A DNA stretch of 64,000 bases from SLNP01 sp964568875 (GTDB lineage Bacteria; Bacteroidota; Bacteroidia; Bacteroidales; VadinHA17), in NCBI GenBank assembly GCA_964568875.1, contig CAZMSH010000012.1:31226-95225 (forward strand). Reading direction: 5' to 3'. The notes below the pieces were generated by a model. That model was not told where the DNA came from, ran no database searches, and saw nothing but the letters and a program-made list of their open reading frames with translations. This document shows, piece by piece, positions 51,151 to 59,832 of this stretch; position 1 is the stretch's first letter; every line of letters starts with the position of its first letter. Made by a program: the position numbers and the translations under genes.

Positions 51151-52293
51151 ATGAGAAAAGAAAAAACTTTAGGAATCCTTAAGCTTGTAACTGCTTTTGC
51201 CATATTGATACAGGTATCCTCCTGTACCCAGCCACAGCCACCTGTCGTCAAAACCCTTGAGGTGACCAACATAGAAGGCAATCAAGCCCGGAGCGGCGGA
51301 CAAATTATTGCCGACGGTGATGCTCAGATAGTTTCAAAGGGGATTTGCTGGGGCACAGATATGTTCGTAGATACCAGTAATTTCAAAACTACTCTCGGCC
51401 CCGGGGCAGAGGATTTCATAGGCATAATGACCAATCTTGAGTATAATACAACATATTTCGTTGCAGCATATGCCATAAATGAGGCTGGAATTTCATACGG
51501 AGAAACACTGCCCTTCCAGTCAGCAGCAATGATACCAACAGTAGTTACTTCGGATTACAGAGAACTCACATCCACTTCAGTATTTGTCTGGGGAGAAATA
51601 ACCGCTGACGGGGGTGTGGATATAACTGAAAGAGGTATTTGCTGGGGTACGTCTCCTGAACCTGATATAAGCGGAAACAAAATATTTGAAACTCTTGGAA
51701 ACCCCCAGTTTGGATTTACAATAACCGGACTACAGCCAGGTACTGATTATTACGTAAGGGCGTATGCCACTAACAGGTCCGGAACAGGCTACGGGGAACA
51801 GTTAAGCTTTCGTACCCCACTGTACAGTATCGGCCAGACATATGGAGGAGGAATTATTTTCTATCTCGATCAAACCGGTGAGCATGGTCTCATTGCGGCT
51901 CCTGCCGACCAAAGTAGCGGTGCCGAATGGGGTTGCGCAGGCACTTCAGTGTCAACATCGGCAGCAGTGGGTACCGGTAACCAAAACACCATCAACATAC
52001 TCTCTGCATGCCCGACACCCGGTATAGCGGCACGACTGTGTGATGAACTCGATTTGAATGGTTATCAGGACTGGTATCTGCCTTCGATTGATGAACTGAC
52101 ATTGATGTATTCCAATTTGCATAAAAAGGGCATCGGTAATTTCAATGCAGATAAAGAATACTGGAGTTCAACACAGCATCCCACACCAAATCTGGGTTAC
52201 ATTTACCATTTTCGGTGGGAGTACGCCGGGGGCATAATTAAGTCAGGAGATTCTATGTCTCTTGTCAATGTAAGAGCCATTAGGGCATTCTGA
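51151..52293 (+). CDS. Lipoprotein with two Fn3-like repeats and a DUF1566 domain
   Basis: A 380-residue lipoprotein (ILKLVTAFAILIQVSSC, Cys25). Two tandem ~85-residue repeats follow (~35-125 and ~125-215), each with a GICWGT motif and ending in AYAxNxxGxxYGE, a pattern common in Bacteroidota surface lipoproteins. The C-terminal domain (~220-380) is DUF1566/Lcl-like: TYGGGIIFYLDQTGEHGLIAA, WYLPSIDELTLMY and EYWSSTQ. DUF1566 is found in surface adhesins of unknown ligand. It has its own consensus promoter. A surface-display role is inferred. Confidence 0.82.
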   Translation: MRKEKTLGILKLVTAFAILIQVSSCTQPQPPVVKTLEVTNIEGNQARSGGQIIADGDAQIVSKGICWGTDMFVDTSNFKTTLGPGAEDFIGIMTNLEYNTTYFVAAYAINEAGISYGETLPFQSAAMIPTVVTSDYRELTSTSVFVWGEITADGGVDITERGICWGTSPEPDISGNKIFETLGNPQFGFTITGLQPGTDYYVRAYATNRSGTGYGEQLSFRTPLYSIGQTYGGGIIFYLDQTGEHGLIAAPADQSSGAEWGCAGTSVSTSAAVGTGNQNTINILSACPTPGIAARLCDELDLNGYQDWYLPSIDELTLMYSNLHKKGIGNFNADKEYWSSTQHPTPNLGYIYHFRWEYAGGIIKSGDSMSLVNVRAIRAF

Positions 52294-52327
52294 TCCTTAA
52301 AAAACGGTTATATAAAGCCGGTAGGAT

Positions 52328-53209
52328 TTAAACTGAGACCTTCTGACTTTCGTTAAGATCCGATATGAATCCGGTCAGAATATCAGCCACCTCAGCACTG
52401 TGTGAACGCTTGTTGGTTTCTACATCAAAATAGCTGCTGCCAGGAAGGGCCTGAGCTATGTTTGAGGCCTCATCGTGGCTGTGAAACCTGTCATGAGAGA
52501 CACCGATTACCAATACCGGCACATCAACAGTGCCGAGATCATCCCATATCTCATACGACGATACATCAACAACCGTCCGGGCAAGCTTTTTCGGATCGGC
52601 CTGGTCGAGTATGCGGGCGTTGATCTCATACATCTCGTAGTCTCCCTCCTCATTAATGTGGAACTTTTTCATATACCACTTCAGGAAGGGCTTCAAAACA
52701 GGATAAAGCGGCACTGCAACCCTGGCAAGTGGTGGAAGCCACCATGGCCAGGGGAATGAGGCGGAAGGCTCAATAAGTACCAGGGCCTCAGGCTTTTTTC
52801 TTAGGTGCCTCAGCGCAGCAACAGCCACTGCTGTCCCGAGTGAATAACCCATAATGATATAACCTCCGGCCTGGAGACCAAGTAATTCCAACGCCTCCGG
52901 CAGATCTGAGGCGATTCCCGGGATGGAAAAGCCCGCCTTGCCATTTATCACCGATGATCCCTTTTCACGTGTCTCCAGAAAGTAAACCCTGTGCCTTTCA
53001 GCCAGGGCCTCTACCGTTTCATGAAAGTTCTCATACACCGACCCCAGTCCCGGCAGCAACAGAATGTCAGACATTCTGTTCTCTTCACCAGGACAGTTGT
53101 CAAATTCCACGACATTAAGGCCTATGCCGGATGACAGCAACAGACGCCGGCTGTACCCTGAATTTGCCGCCACGCGCTTTGACTGGGTTTCTGTTACCGG
53201 GATTTCCAT
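52328..53209 (-). CDS. Alpha/beta hydrolase
   Basis: A 293-residue hydrolase. The nucleophile elbow is IIMGYSLGTAVAVAAL (GxSxG), the oxyanion segment is LLLPGLGSVYENF, and candidates for the acid and His are GVSHDRFHSHDEA and NKRSHSAEVAD. The ATG at 53209 is chosen because a minus-strand -7-like TATTTTTG (53250-53243) overlaps the longer frame's start at 53245. No signal peptide. The substrate is unknown; it resembles general esterase/acyl-transfer hydrolases. Divergent from the carotenoid genes. Confidence 0.83.
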   Translation of the reverse strand: MEIPVTETQSKRVAANSGYSRRLLLSSGIGLNVVEFDNCPGEENRMSDILLLPGLGSVYENFHETVEALAERHRVYFLETREKGSSVINGKAGFSIPGIASDLPEALELLGLQAGGYIIMGYSLGTAVAVAALRHLRKKPEALVLIEPSASFPWPWWLPPLARVAVPLYPVLKPFLKWYMKKFHINEEGDYEMYEINARILDQADPKKLARTVVDVSSYEIWDDLGTVDVPVLVIGVSHDRFHSHDEASNIAQALPGSSYFDVETNKRSHSAEVADILTGFISDLNESQKVSV

Positions 53210-53467
53210 GAATCGAAGTTCATCATAAATGACATAACCCCGCAAAAATAGTATTTATCTGAATTTATTTACCGGCTACCCAGGTCTCATTTACCACCGC
53301 CATTCATCAGTTCACCTGCCGCCACCTGCCATATTCCCCACAGCAATTCCGCCGTGCCCCGGCAGTTACCTGCTTCATTCACCACCGGCATTCCTCCGTT
53401 CACCGACCGCAAACCGCCATTGGCCTACTTTGCGGGTTTTATTATCAGCAATATGCTGAATACCATA

Positions 53468-53475
53468 TATATTTG
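53468..53475 (+). promoter_or_regulatory. -7 element before the crtI-like gene
   Basis: TATATTTG fits TAnnTTTG and lies 17 bases before the ATG at 53492. No -33 match. It sits inside the longer open frame that begins at 53354, so that longer start is rejected. Confidence 0.4.
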
Positions 53476-53491
53476 TTCGAAAACAAACCTG

Positions 53492-54988
53492 ATGAACAAC
53501 CCGAGGAGCGCAATCATAGCAGGCGCCGGCATCGGCGGCATAACCACCGCTCTATACCTGGCACGCAACGGATACAGTGTGGAAATCTACGAAAAGAACA
53601 GCTTCCCCGGAGGAAGATGCGGCCAGATGACCCGCGATGGCTACAGATTCGACATGGGCGCTACCATGATGCTGATGCCAGAGGTATACCGCGATATCTT
53701 CCGTTCACTCGGTACAGAGCTTGAAGACGAACTCTCCGTCACTAAGATGGAAGATCTTTATACGGTCTGGTTCGACAACGGCAGCAAGCTGGTCTTCACT
53801 ACAGATGAAAAGCGTATGGCAGACCAACTCGAGCAGTTCGAAAAGGGAAGCGCACCCCGCGAACGTGAGTATGTACGAAAAGGCCATGAGCTTTATACAC
53901 TGGGTTTCCGTAAACTCCTGGGCCGTAACTTCCTTCGCATAACAGACTTCATCAACCTCCGAAACACACTTCTCCTGGTAAAACTGAAGACCTACATCTC
54001 ACACAGCCGTTACACGCGCCGATTCTTCCGAAATCCGCACCTTCAGATGGCCTACACTTTTCAGAATATCTACGTCGGCCAGAGTCCTTTCTCCGCGCCA
54101 GCCCTCTTTTCAATGATCCCCGCCGCCGAACTCACCGAAGGCTCACTCTTCCCCCGTGGTGGCATGTTCAGTCTGGTTGAAAAGCTTATGTCCCTATGCG
54201 AAAAAGAGGGGGTGAAATTCCATTACAACAAGAGTGTTCAGCACATTTCTGTTCGGGGGAACCGCGCCCTCGGTTTCGAATTTGCCGACGGAACCGCAGC
54301 AAAAGCCGACGTGATAATAGCCAACGCCGATCTCCCATATGTCTATCGCGAACTCCTGCCTCCATCATTCAAATCGTGGAAGCTCAGGCAGATGAAGTAC
54401 TCAGCCTCAGCACTGGTATTCCATTGGGGCGTCGACAAGATATATCCGCAGCTCGGGCATCACAGCATCTTCCTGTCTGATGATTTCCGCGACGGACTCA
54501 ATGCCATATTCAAAAAGCGCTCAATAGGCAAGGATCCGAGTTTTTATGTTCACGCTCCCGTGCGTACCGACCCGACGGCAGCACCTCCGGGGTGTGATGC
54601 ACTCACGGTAGTCATCGGGGCCGGACACTACCGCAGCTCAGACAATCATGACTGGCAGGCGATGCAGGAGAATGCACGTACAGCTGTCATCAATAAGCTT
54701 AAAAGAGCTGGTTTGACCGATATAGAAGAACATATAAGGTTTGAAATACCATGTACTCCCGTAGCCTGGGAGAGCATGCTGAATGTGACCCATGGATCGG
54801 TGTTCGGAAGCCTGGGCCATAATATACTGCAGATGGGGTACTTTCGCCCTCACAATCGCGACAGGAGATACCGTAACCTCTATTTCACCGGAGGCAGTAC
54901 TCACCCCGGAAACGGAATACCCATGATACTGCTGTCAGCAAAACTTGTTACCGAAAGGATTCTGAATGATGACGTAAAAGAAAGATAA
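53492..54988 (+). CDS. Phytoene desaturase-type carotenoid oxidoreductase
   Basis: A 498-residue FAD-dependent oxidoreductase. The Rossmann motif IAGAGIGGITTALYLARNG is at the N-terminus, followed by EIYEKNSFPGGRCGQM and FDMGATMMLMPEVY. The C-terminal FAD segment YFTGGSTHPGNGIPMILLSAKLVTERI is the CrtI signature. CrtI-type enzymes desaturate phytoene to coloured carotenoids; CrtN/CrtO/CruO-like relatives act on squalene or oxidise further, and cannot be excluded. Its stop overlaps the next gene by one base, so it is translated with the phytoene-synthase-like gene. Codons are noticeably C-rich compared with the atp region. Confidence 0.87.
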   Translation: MNNPRSAIIAGAGIGGITTALYLARNGYSVEIYEKNSFPGGRCGQMTRDGYRFDMGATMMLMPEVYRDIFRSLGTELEDELSVTKMEDLYTVWFDNGSKLVFTTDEKRMADQLEQFEKGSAPREREYVRKGHELYTLGFRKLLGRNFLRITDFINLRNTLLLVKLKTYISHSRYTRRFFRNPHLQMAYTFQNIYVGQSPFSAPALFSMIPAAELTEGSLFPRGGMFSLVEKLMSLCEKEGVKFHYNKSVQHISVRGNRALGFEFADGTAAKADVIIANADLPYVYRELLPPSFKSWKLRQMKYSASALVFHWGVDKIYPQLGHHSIFLSDDFRDGLNAIFKKRSIGKDPSFYVHAPVRTDPTAAPPGCDALTVVIGAGHYRSSDNHDWQAMQENARTAVINKLKRAGLTDIEEHIRFEIPCTPVAWESMLNVTHGSVFGSLGHNILQMGYFRPHNRDRRYRNLYFTGGSTHPGNGIPMILLSAKLVTERILNDDVKER

Positions 54989-55941
54989 TGAAAACAATAA
55001 CCCAAAGCCGTCATAAACAGGAGATTATCGGCATTTTTGAATCGATAGATTTCGAAAGGATAATCGACCACCCCAACATACTTATCTCAGCCAATTTCTG
55101 GGAACCAGAGAGATACCATGCTGCCCGGGTCTGCTATCGGATAATGAGATACATCGACGATCTTATTGATAATCATAAGGCCGAACGCGGAGCCATTGCC
55201 CCTCACGAAAGGGAACAGTTTACTGCCGATGTGGAAAAATGGCTGCAGATATTCCTCGATTCCGGCAGGAATGACCCCCTGCAGGCCGGACTGATGGAAA
55301 CGATTGAGCGATTCCGCATTCCCCTCTGGCCCCTTGAAGACTTTGCAAGATCAATGATTTATGACATCAATAACGACGGATTCCAAACGCTGCAGGCATA
55401 TATCGACTATTCCAGGGGTGCTTCGGTTGCTCCTGCAAGCATCTTCGTGCATCTGAGCGGCCTTCGAAGCAATGGCGGCCATTACCTGCTCCCGGAGTTT
55501 GACGTGCGCGACACCGCAACCCCCTGCGCAATGTTCAGCTACCTTGTGCATATAATTCGAGACTTTCAGAAAGATCACCGTAACAACCTCAACTACTTTG
55601 CAGAAGATATTATGGCGAAGCACGGTCTTACACGGTCAGGACTACGAAGGATGGCATTCGGGGAGAATCTGTCGGAGGGATTCAGGTCAATGATGAGGGA
55701 GTACATGGCTCTCGCTGACAGGTACAGGATTGAGACACTACAGGTAATGGAACGTGTTTGCCCTATGCTTGGTCCCCGCTATCGCCTCAGCCTCGAGATA
55801 ATATTCAATCTCTACCTGATGGTATTCGAACGTATCGATCCCGACAACGGAAGCTTTACAACCTCTGAACTGTTACCCACACCGGAAGAGACAAAAACCA
55901 GAGTCTGGCAGGTAATCGAAACTTCAAAATGGGATTTCTAA
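54988..55941 (+). CDS. Phytoene/squalene synthase family protein
   Basis: A 317-residue head-to-head prenyltransferase. Two Asp-rich motifs are seen: RYIDDLIDNHK (DDxxD) and IIRDFQKDHRNNLNYF (DxxxD). The arrangement fits CrtB (phytoene from GGPP) or a dehydrosqualene/squalene synthase, and the coupled CrtI-like gene favours the carotenoid pathway. Later steps such as lycopene cyclase are not in the window. A TGATATC repeat array follows its stop directly. Confidence 0.88.
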   Translation: MKTITQSRHKQEIIGIFESIDFERIIDHPNILISANFWEPERYHAARVCYRIMRYIDDLIDNHKAERGAIAPHEREQFTADVEKWLQIFLDSGRNDPLQAGLMETIERFRIPLWPLEDFARSMIYDINNDGFQTLQAYIDYSRGASVAPASIFVHLSGLRSNGGHYLLPEFDVRDTATPCAMFSYLVHIIRDFQKDHRNNLNYFAEDIMAKHGLTRSGLRRMAFGENLSEGFRSMMREYMALADRYRIETLQVMERVCPMLGPRYRLSLEIIFNLYLMVFERIDPDNGSFTTSELLPTPEETKTRVWQVIETSKWDF

Positions 55942-55942
55942 T

Positions 55943-55973
55943 ATCTGATATCTGATATCTGATATCTGAAATC
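55943..55973. repeat. Short heptamer array TGATATC
   Basis: Three perfect TGATATC-type heptamers within ATATCTGATATCTGATATCT plus a decayed unit (TGAAATC). It lies in the 33-bp convergent gap between the phytoene-synthase-like and Fe-alcohol dehydrogenase genes. The unit differs by one base from the TGATACC heptamers elsewhere. Confidence 0.8.
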
Positions 55974-55974
55974 A

Positions 55975-57132
55975 TCAGATTCGGCTCTCCAGAACCTTCC
56001 TTACCACCTCAGGCGTAACAAGTTTCCTGTCGCCGAAGGCTATCCATTTGCGCTCCACAAACCTGTTGACTATTTCGTCAACCGTCTCCTGACCGACACC
56101 GTACTCACCAAGTCTTGTCTTTACCCCCAGAGACCGGAAGAACTCTTCCGTCCTGGTGATTGCCATTTCGGCACGGTCGGCTTCAGTTCCCTCAGTAATA
56201 TCCCATACCCGTTCTCCGTACTGCAGCAGCTTGCCCATCTTCTCCTCCTTCAGCACCATCAGTATGCCCGGCAGCACGATGGCAAGGGTGCAGGCATGGT
56301 CTATATTGTGAAGGGCGGTGAGTTCATGACCGATAGTATGCACCGACCAGTCACCCGGAACGCCACAGGAGAGGAGGCCGTTGAGAGCCATCGTTGCAGA
56401 CCAGAAGAGGTTGGACATGGCCTCATAGTCGGCAGGATTGGCATATACTTTCGGCCCCTCCTCAATAAGGGTTGTCAGAACCGCCTCGGCAAACCTGTCC
56501 TGGATTGGTGCGTTAACAGGGTAGTTAAGATACTGCTCGGTAGTATGGATGAAAGCGTCAATAATACCGTTTGCAACCTGGTGCTTTGGCAGGCTGGCTG
56601 CTGCATCGGGAAGCAGAACCGAGAACTGCGGGAATACCTTCGGAGAGCCGAATGCCCTCTTGTCAGTGGTCGATTTGCGGCTAATAACAGCGTTCTTATT
56701 CATCTCGGTGCCTGTGGCCGGGAGTGTCAGCACGGCAGCCAGCGGCAGGGCACGCTCAACAGGGGCGGCCTTATCCAGGATATCCCACGGGTCGCCGTTA
56801 TCATACAATGCTGCGGCTGCAATGAACTTTGTTGCATCGATTACCGAACCTCCTCCGGCGGCTAGCAGGAAATCAACCTTTTCGCTCTTTATTTTATCTA
56901 CGGCCTGCATGCAGGTTTCATATGACGGATTTGGTTCAATGCCCCCAAACTCAACTATGGTTCGGCCTGACAGTGCCTCCTTTATCCTGACATAAACACC
57001 GTTTCGCTTAATGCTGCCTCCTCCGTAAAGGAGCATTATCTTCTTGCCATTGGGTATCAGCTCGGAAATTTTTAATAGTTGGTCCCTGCCAAACAGAATG
57101 TTGACCGGATTGTAAAATTCAAAATCTTTCAT
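55975..57132 (-). CDS. Iron-containing alcohol dehydrogenase
   Basis: A 385-residue family III alcohol dehydrogenase of the BdhA/YqhD type (NAD(P)H-dependent aldehyde reduction). NAD(P) binding: MLLYGGGSIKRNG and AAGGGSVIDATKFIAAA. Metal ligands are in the DAFIHTTEQYLN, TIGHELTALHNIDHACTLAIVLPGI and following His segments. The opening FEFYNPVNILFGRDQL is typical of butanol dehydrogenase/YqhD members. Physiological substrate is likely a short-chain or toxic aldehyde. It lies 7 bases downstream of the GH43-like gene, so they probably share a transcript. Confidence 0.92.
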   Translation of the reverse strand: MKDFEFYNPVNILFGRDQLLKISELIPNGKKIMLLYGGGSIKRNGVYVRIKEALSGRTIVEFGGIEPNPSYETCMQAVDKIKSEKVDFLLAAGGGSVIDATKFIAAAALYDNGDPWDILDKAAPVERALPLAAVLTLPATGTEMNKNAVISRKSTTDKRAFGSPKVFPQFSVLLPDAAASLPKHQVANGIIDAFIHTTEQYLNYPVNAPIQDRFAEAVLTTLIEEGPKVYANPADYEAMSNLFWSATMALNGLLSCGVPGDWSVHTIGHELTALHNIDHACTLAIVLPGILMVLKEEKMGKLLQYGERVWDITEGTEADRAEMAITRTEEFFRSLGVKTRLGEYGVGQETVDEIVNRFVERKWIAFGDRKLVTPEVVRKVLESRI

Positions 57133-57139
57133 TTTAGTT

Positions 57140-58261
57140 TTATTCAGTTAGTTTTCTATTCTCTGTCATTGCCAGTCCGGGAAATCTCCTGAGCATTTTT
57201 TGTGCTATCGGAACACTCCGGGTGGTATAACCCGGGGCGGTGGTTTTTATTACACCCTCCTCAAACCATAACGGATCAATTAGGGTTTTTGTTTTGGCCT
57301 CGCCTTTAATGTTGCCGTGGTAGGAAGTCCACATCCTGCCGTCGGGGCCTGTAAACACCTGGTTATGACCTGCGTTGATCAGCGGGGACTGAGGATCCTC
57401 GATTACCACTCCTTCTCTGACGATGTATGACTTTCCATCCCTTGAATAGGCCCCGAATAGCGGGTTCTTGTCATATTTTTTCCAGGGACCGTAAACATTC
57501 GTTGCCGTTGCGTATCCTACCGCATACCCCATTGTCCATGAAGAGTAGAAGAGGTAGTAGGTTCCTTCATGCTTTATGACGTGTGCCCCTTCAATACCGT
57601 TCGAATCCCATGCGCTGCCGGAACTTTGTGAGAAAAGCTCCACGGGTTCCTCCTTAAGGGTTACCGTTACCGTATCGAGTTCTGCTACGAATATTTTGTG
57701 AATGTTTGTCCATCCGTTATTGAAGAAGGCGTAAACCCTGTTGTCTTCATCCTCGAAAAGGGAGATATCGTTTGAAGGAAATGATGTTAATGGTTTTTCG
57801 TGTGTTCTGACCGTATAGGGACCTGTTATTTCAGATGCTGTTGCCACACCGCATGCATGAAAGTGCTTCATGTCAGGATCAGCATAACTGCCGCTGTTAT
57901 TCTGACAATTGAAGGTGAGATACCAGGTGCTGCCGATCTTCCTCAACTCCGGAGCCCAGAAACGGTCCCGGTACCAGACATTTGAGTCGAGGGCAAAAGC
58001 ATCGATAAGCAGCTTTTCGAATTTCCAGTTCCTCAGATCATCAGACGAGTAAAGCTTTACTCCGGGATTGGGTCCACCCCAGAAGGGTTCACAGGTGCCG
58101 ACTGCATAGAACCTGCCGTCATGCGGAATAATATGGGTATCCCTGAATTCAAGCCCGTTTAAGGGGTTGGTCCAGGTGAATTCCTTCTGAGTGCATCCCT
58201 CCATGATAAAACTGAGCAATGCTATTGAAGTGATAAAACATAGTCTGGTGGTGGTTTTCAT
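57140..58261 (-). CDS. GH43-like five-bladed propeller lipoprotein
   Basis: A 373-residue lipoprotein (signal FITSIALLSFIMEG, Cys23). ATG at 58261 is used because the longer frame begins inside tandem 28-bp repeats. The fold matches family 43 glycosidases: GLEFRDTHIIPHDGRFYAVGT with the candidate catalytic base Asp41, RFWAPELRKIGSTWYLTFNCQ, DISLFEDEDNRVYAFF with the pKa-modulating Asp, and GIEGAHVIKHEGTYYLFYS with the acid Glu. GH43 enzymes release arabinose or xylose from plant-type polymers. It is not part of a SusC/SusD locus here. An Fe-alcohol dehydrogenase gene follows after 7 bases. Confidence 0.87.
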   Translation of the reverse strand: MKTTTRLCFITSIALLSFIMEGCTQKEFTWTNPLNGLEFRDTHIIPHDGRFYAVGTCEPFWGGPNPGVKLYSSDDLRNWKFEKLLIDAFALDSNVWYRDRFWAPELRKIGSTWYLTFNCQNNSGSYADPDMKHFHACGVATASEITGPYTVRTHEKPLTSFPSNDISLFEDEDNRVYAFFNNGWTNIHKIFVAELDTVTVTLKEEPVELFSQSSGSAWDSNGIEGAHVIKHEGTYYLFYSSWTMGYAVGYATATNVYGPWKKYDKNPLFGAYSRDGKSYIVREGVVIEDPQSPLINAGHNQVFTGPDGRMWTSYHGNIKGEAKTKTLIDPLWFEEGVIKTTAPGYTTRSVPIAQKMLRRFPGLAMTENRKLTE

Positions 58262-58264
58262 AAT

Positions 58265-58326
58265 AAACAGGTTTTGTTGGCAGGGATCATATGAACAGGT
58301 TATGTTGGCAGAGATCATATGAACAG
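58265..58326. repeat. Tandem 28-bp direct repeat upstream of the GH43-like gene
   Basis: Two adjacent 28-base units (58265-58292 and 58293-58320) sharing ACAGGTT, TGTTGGCAG and GATCATAT, with three differences, plus a 6-base start of a third unit. It sits immediately before the minus-strand start at 58261, so it would lie in that gene's 5' leader or promoter. Confidence 0.85.
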
Positions 58327-58503
58327 AGTCAAAGATAATAAATGTATTATTAACACGTAAATTTATGCCTCGGGATTTAGAATGTCATTCACCTGTAAGT
58401 GATGATATTTTTATGGGTGGGGCAGGAAGCGTCACTCTGGAATAGATAATACAAGGGTCCCTTCTTCTTGTGGAGGAAATCAATGAAGAGCAGATGTCCC
58501 TGA

Positions 58504-58534
58504 TTGCTTTTGAGGAAGTTGTTTCGTACATTTG
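58504..58534 (+). promoter_or_regulatory. Bacteroidota promoter of the thioester-domain-like lipoprotein gene
   Basis: TTG (58504-58506), 20-base spacer, TACATTTG (58527-58534), 37 bases before the ATG. Good fit to the TTG/TAnnTTTG consensus. Confidence 0.6.
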
Positions 58535-58571
58535 TTTTTGATCAGACAAATACAAACCCGAAACGAAGAAC

Positions 58572-59720
58572 ATGAAAAGGATCTTTCGCTTTGCACTGCT
58601 GATATCCGCAATTCTGGCGGCAATTATATCATGTGAAAAGGGCCCGCCGGAAAAGGGAGGCCCGAAGAACCCCAAACCAAACGACCTCTCATATATCCAC
58701 CTGGTAGTCCAGAACTATTGCGGAGGCGAACTGGTTTCGGACCTGCTGGCCGGCAAGAATACAAAAGTAGGTTTGGTGCGGGTGACCACAGATGGTGAAT
58801 ACCTGACGGTGAAATATGAGATTGAAGGGAATGACTGGGTCATTTCAGAGACGCACCTGTCGGTTACGGCATCACTCTCTGATATTCCGGCAACAATGAA
58901 CCTCAATCCGAAAATAGGTTTGTTCAAATACAAAAATGAACACTACCCCCAGGTAAGTTCATACACTTACAGTGGCATTCCGGTTGATGGTAATGGTAGC
59001 CTCTATATAATGGCACATGCAGTTGTGGAGCGCGTTACCGGCTGGAAAACTGATATCCCGGCAATCTCTGTACAGCTGCCTGAATATGTAACAATATCGG
59101 TTGATTACCCACAGGCCGGTTCCGGATCATATTTTACCACCACGGTAACCAACGGAGGCATCCTTGATGGCTCGTATGCCGGATGGTGTGTTGATGTAGG
59201 TAATGCCATCTACTCCGGAACAGAATATCTGGCTAAGGTTATCTCAGGTTACGATGCTGACCTTTCAGGCGTAGTTGACAAGCCTGAAAATCTTGAAAAG
59301 GTTAACTGGATAATTAACCGGAATTTCGTTGGACAGACTGCTTCTGATGGTACCGTTTACACCTTCGGCGATGTGCAGCGGGCAATCTGGGAACTGGTTG
59401 ACAATGATGTCTCAGAGAGCGGACTGGGTGATTGGAGCCAGACCCGGGTTGATGAAATACTGATGCTCGCTGAAAATGCGCCGCCCGGGTATGTGCCTGA
59501 ATGCGGCCATGAGGTTGTTATAATGCTGGTGCCAGTCAGCGGAGAAGGAGGAGAGCCGATTCCCGTACAGAAGACCATTACCCAGGTTGCAGTGATTACT
59601 TTCCCCGGGGTATGTGTTCCGGTAACTAAAGGCAGTGAGACAGCCTGGGCTGCAGGTTATGACTTCGGTGGACCGAATTGGGCAAAGTACTTCATTTATT
59701 GCACAAATCCTGTAAGATAA
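58572..59720 (+). CDS. Lipoprotein with a thioester-domain-like Cys/Gln region
   Basis: A 382-residue lipoprotein (LLISAILAAIISC, Cys21) with a Pro/Lys-rich stalk (EKGPPEKGGPKNPKPND). A beta-rich domain covers ~40-165. From ~170, SVDYPQAGSGSYFTTTVTNGG leads into YAGWCVDVGNAI (Cys206), KPENLEKVNWIINRNFVG and FGDVQRAIWELVDN (Gln269). This resembles Gram-positive thioester (TQxA-type) adhesin domains, where a Cys and the Gln of a TQxAIW motif form an internal thioester; the Cys-to-Gln spacing (63 residues) and the AIW context are similar. A covalent surface adhesin is inferred, not shown. Homologous unnamed proteins in other Bacteroidota are expected from memory. Confidence 0.65.
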   Translation: MKRIFRFALLISAILAAIISCEKGPPEKGGPKNPKPNDLSYIHLVVQNYCGGELVSDLLAGKNTKVGLVRVTTDGEYLTVKYEIEGNDWVISETHLSVTASLSDIPATMNLNPKIGLFKYKNEHYPQVSSYTYSGIPVDGNGSLYIMAHAVVERVTGWKTDIPAISVQLPEYVTISVDYPQAGSGSYFTTTVTNGGILDGSYAGWCVDVGNAIYSGTEYLAKVISGYDADLSGVVDKPENLEKVNWIINRNFVGQTASDGTVYTFGDVQRAIWELVDNDVSESGLGDWSQTRVDEILMLAENAPPGYVPECGHEVVIMLVPVSGEGGEPIPVQKTITQVAVITFPGVCVPVTKGSETAWAAGYDFGGPNWAKYFIYCTNPVR

Positions 59721-59832
59721 AACAGTTATTGGATCTTAATGTGTTAAAATTGAAAACCCGGCTGATCAACTACTATGATCTGTATATGTTACTTAACCCG
59801 GATTTATATTACTAATCAAAACCTTAACTCTT

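Noticed and set aside
53354..53491. 46-residue extension of the crtI-like gene
   Set aside because: It is made of the C-rich low-complexity spacer and overlaps the TAnnTTTG element; the Rossmann motif begins just after 53492.
57140..58261. Polysaccharide utilisation locus around the GH43-like gene
   Set aside because: No SusC/SusD pair or hybrid sensor is present in the window; its neighbours are an Fe-alcohol dehydrogenase and an unrelated lipoprotein.
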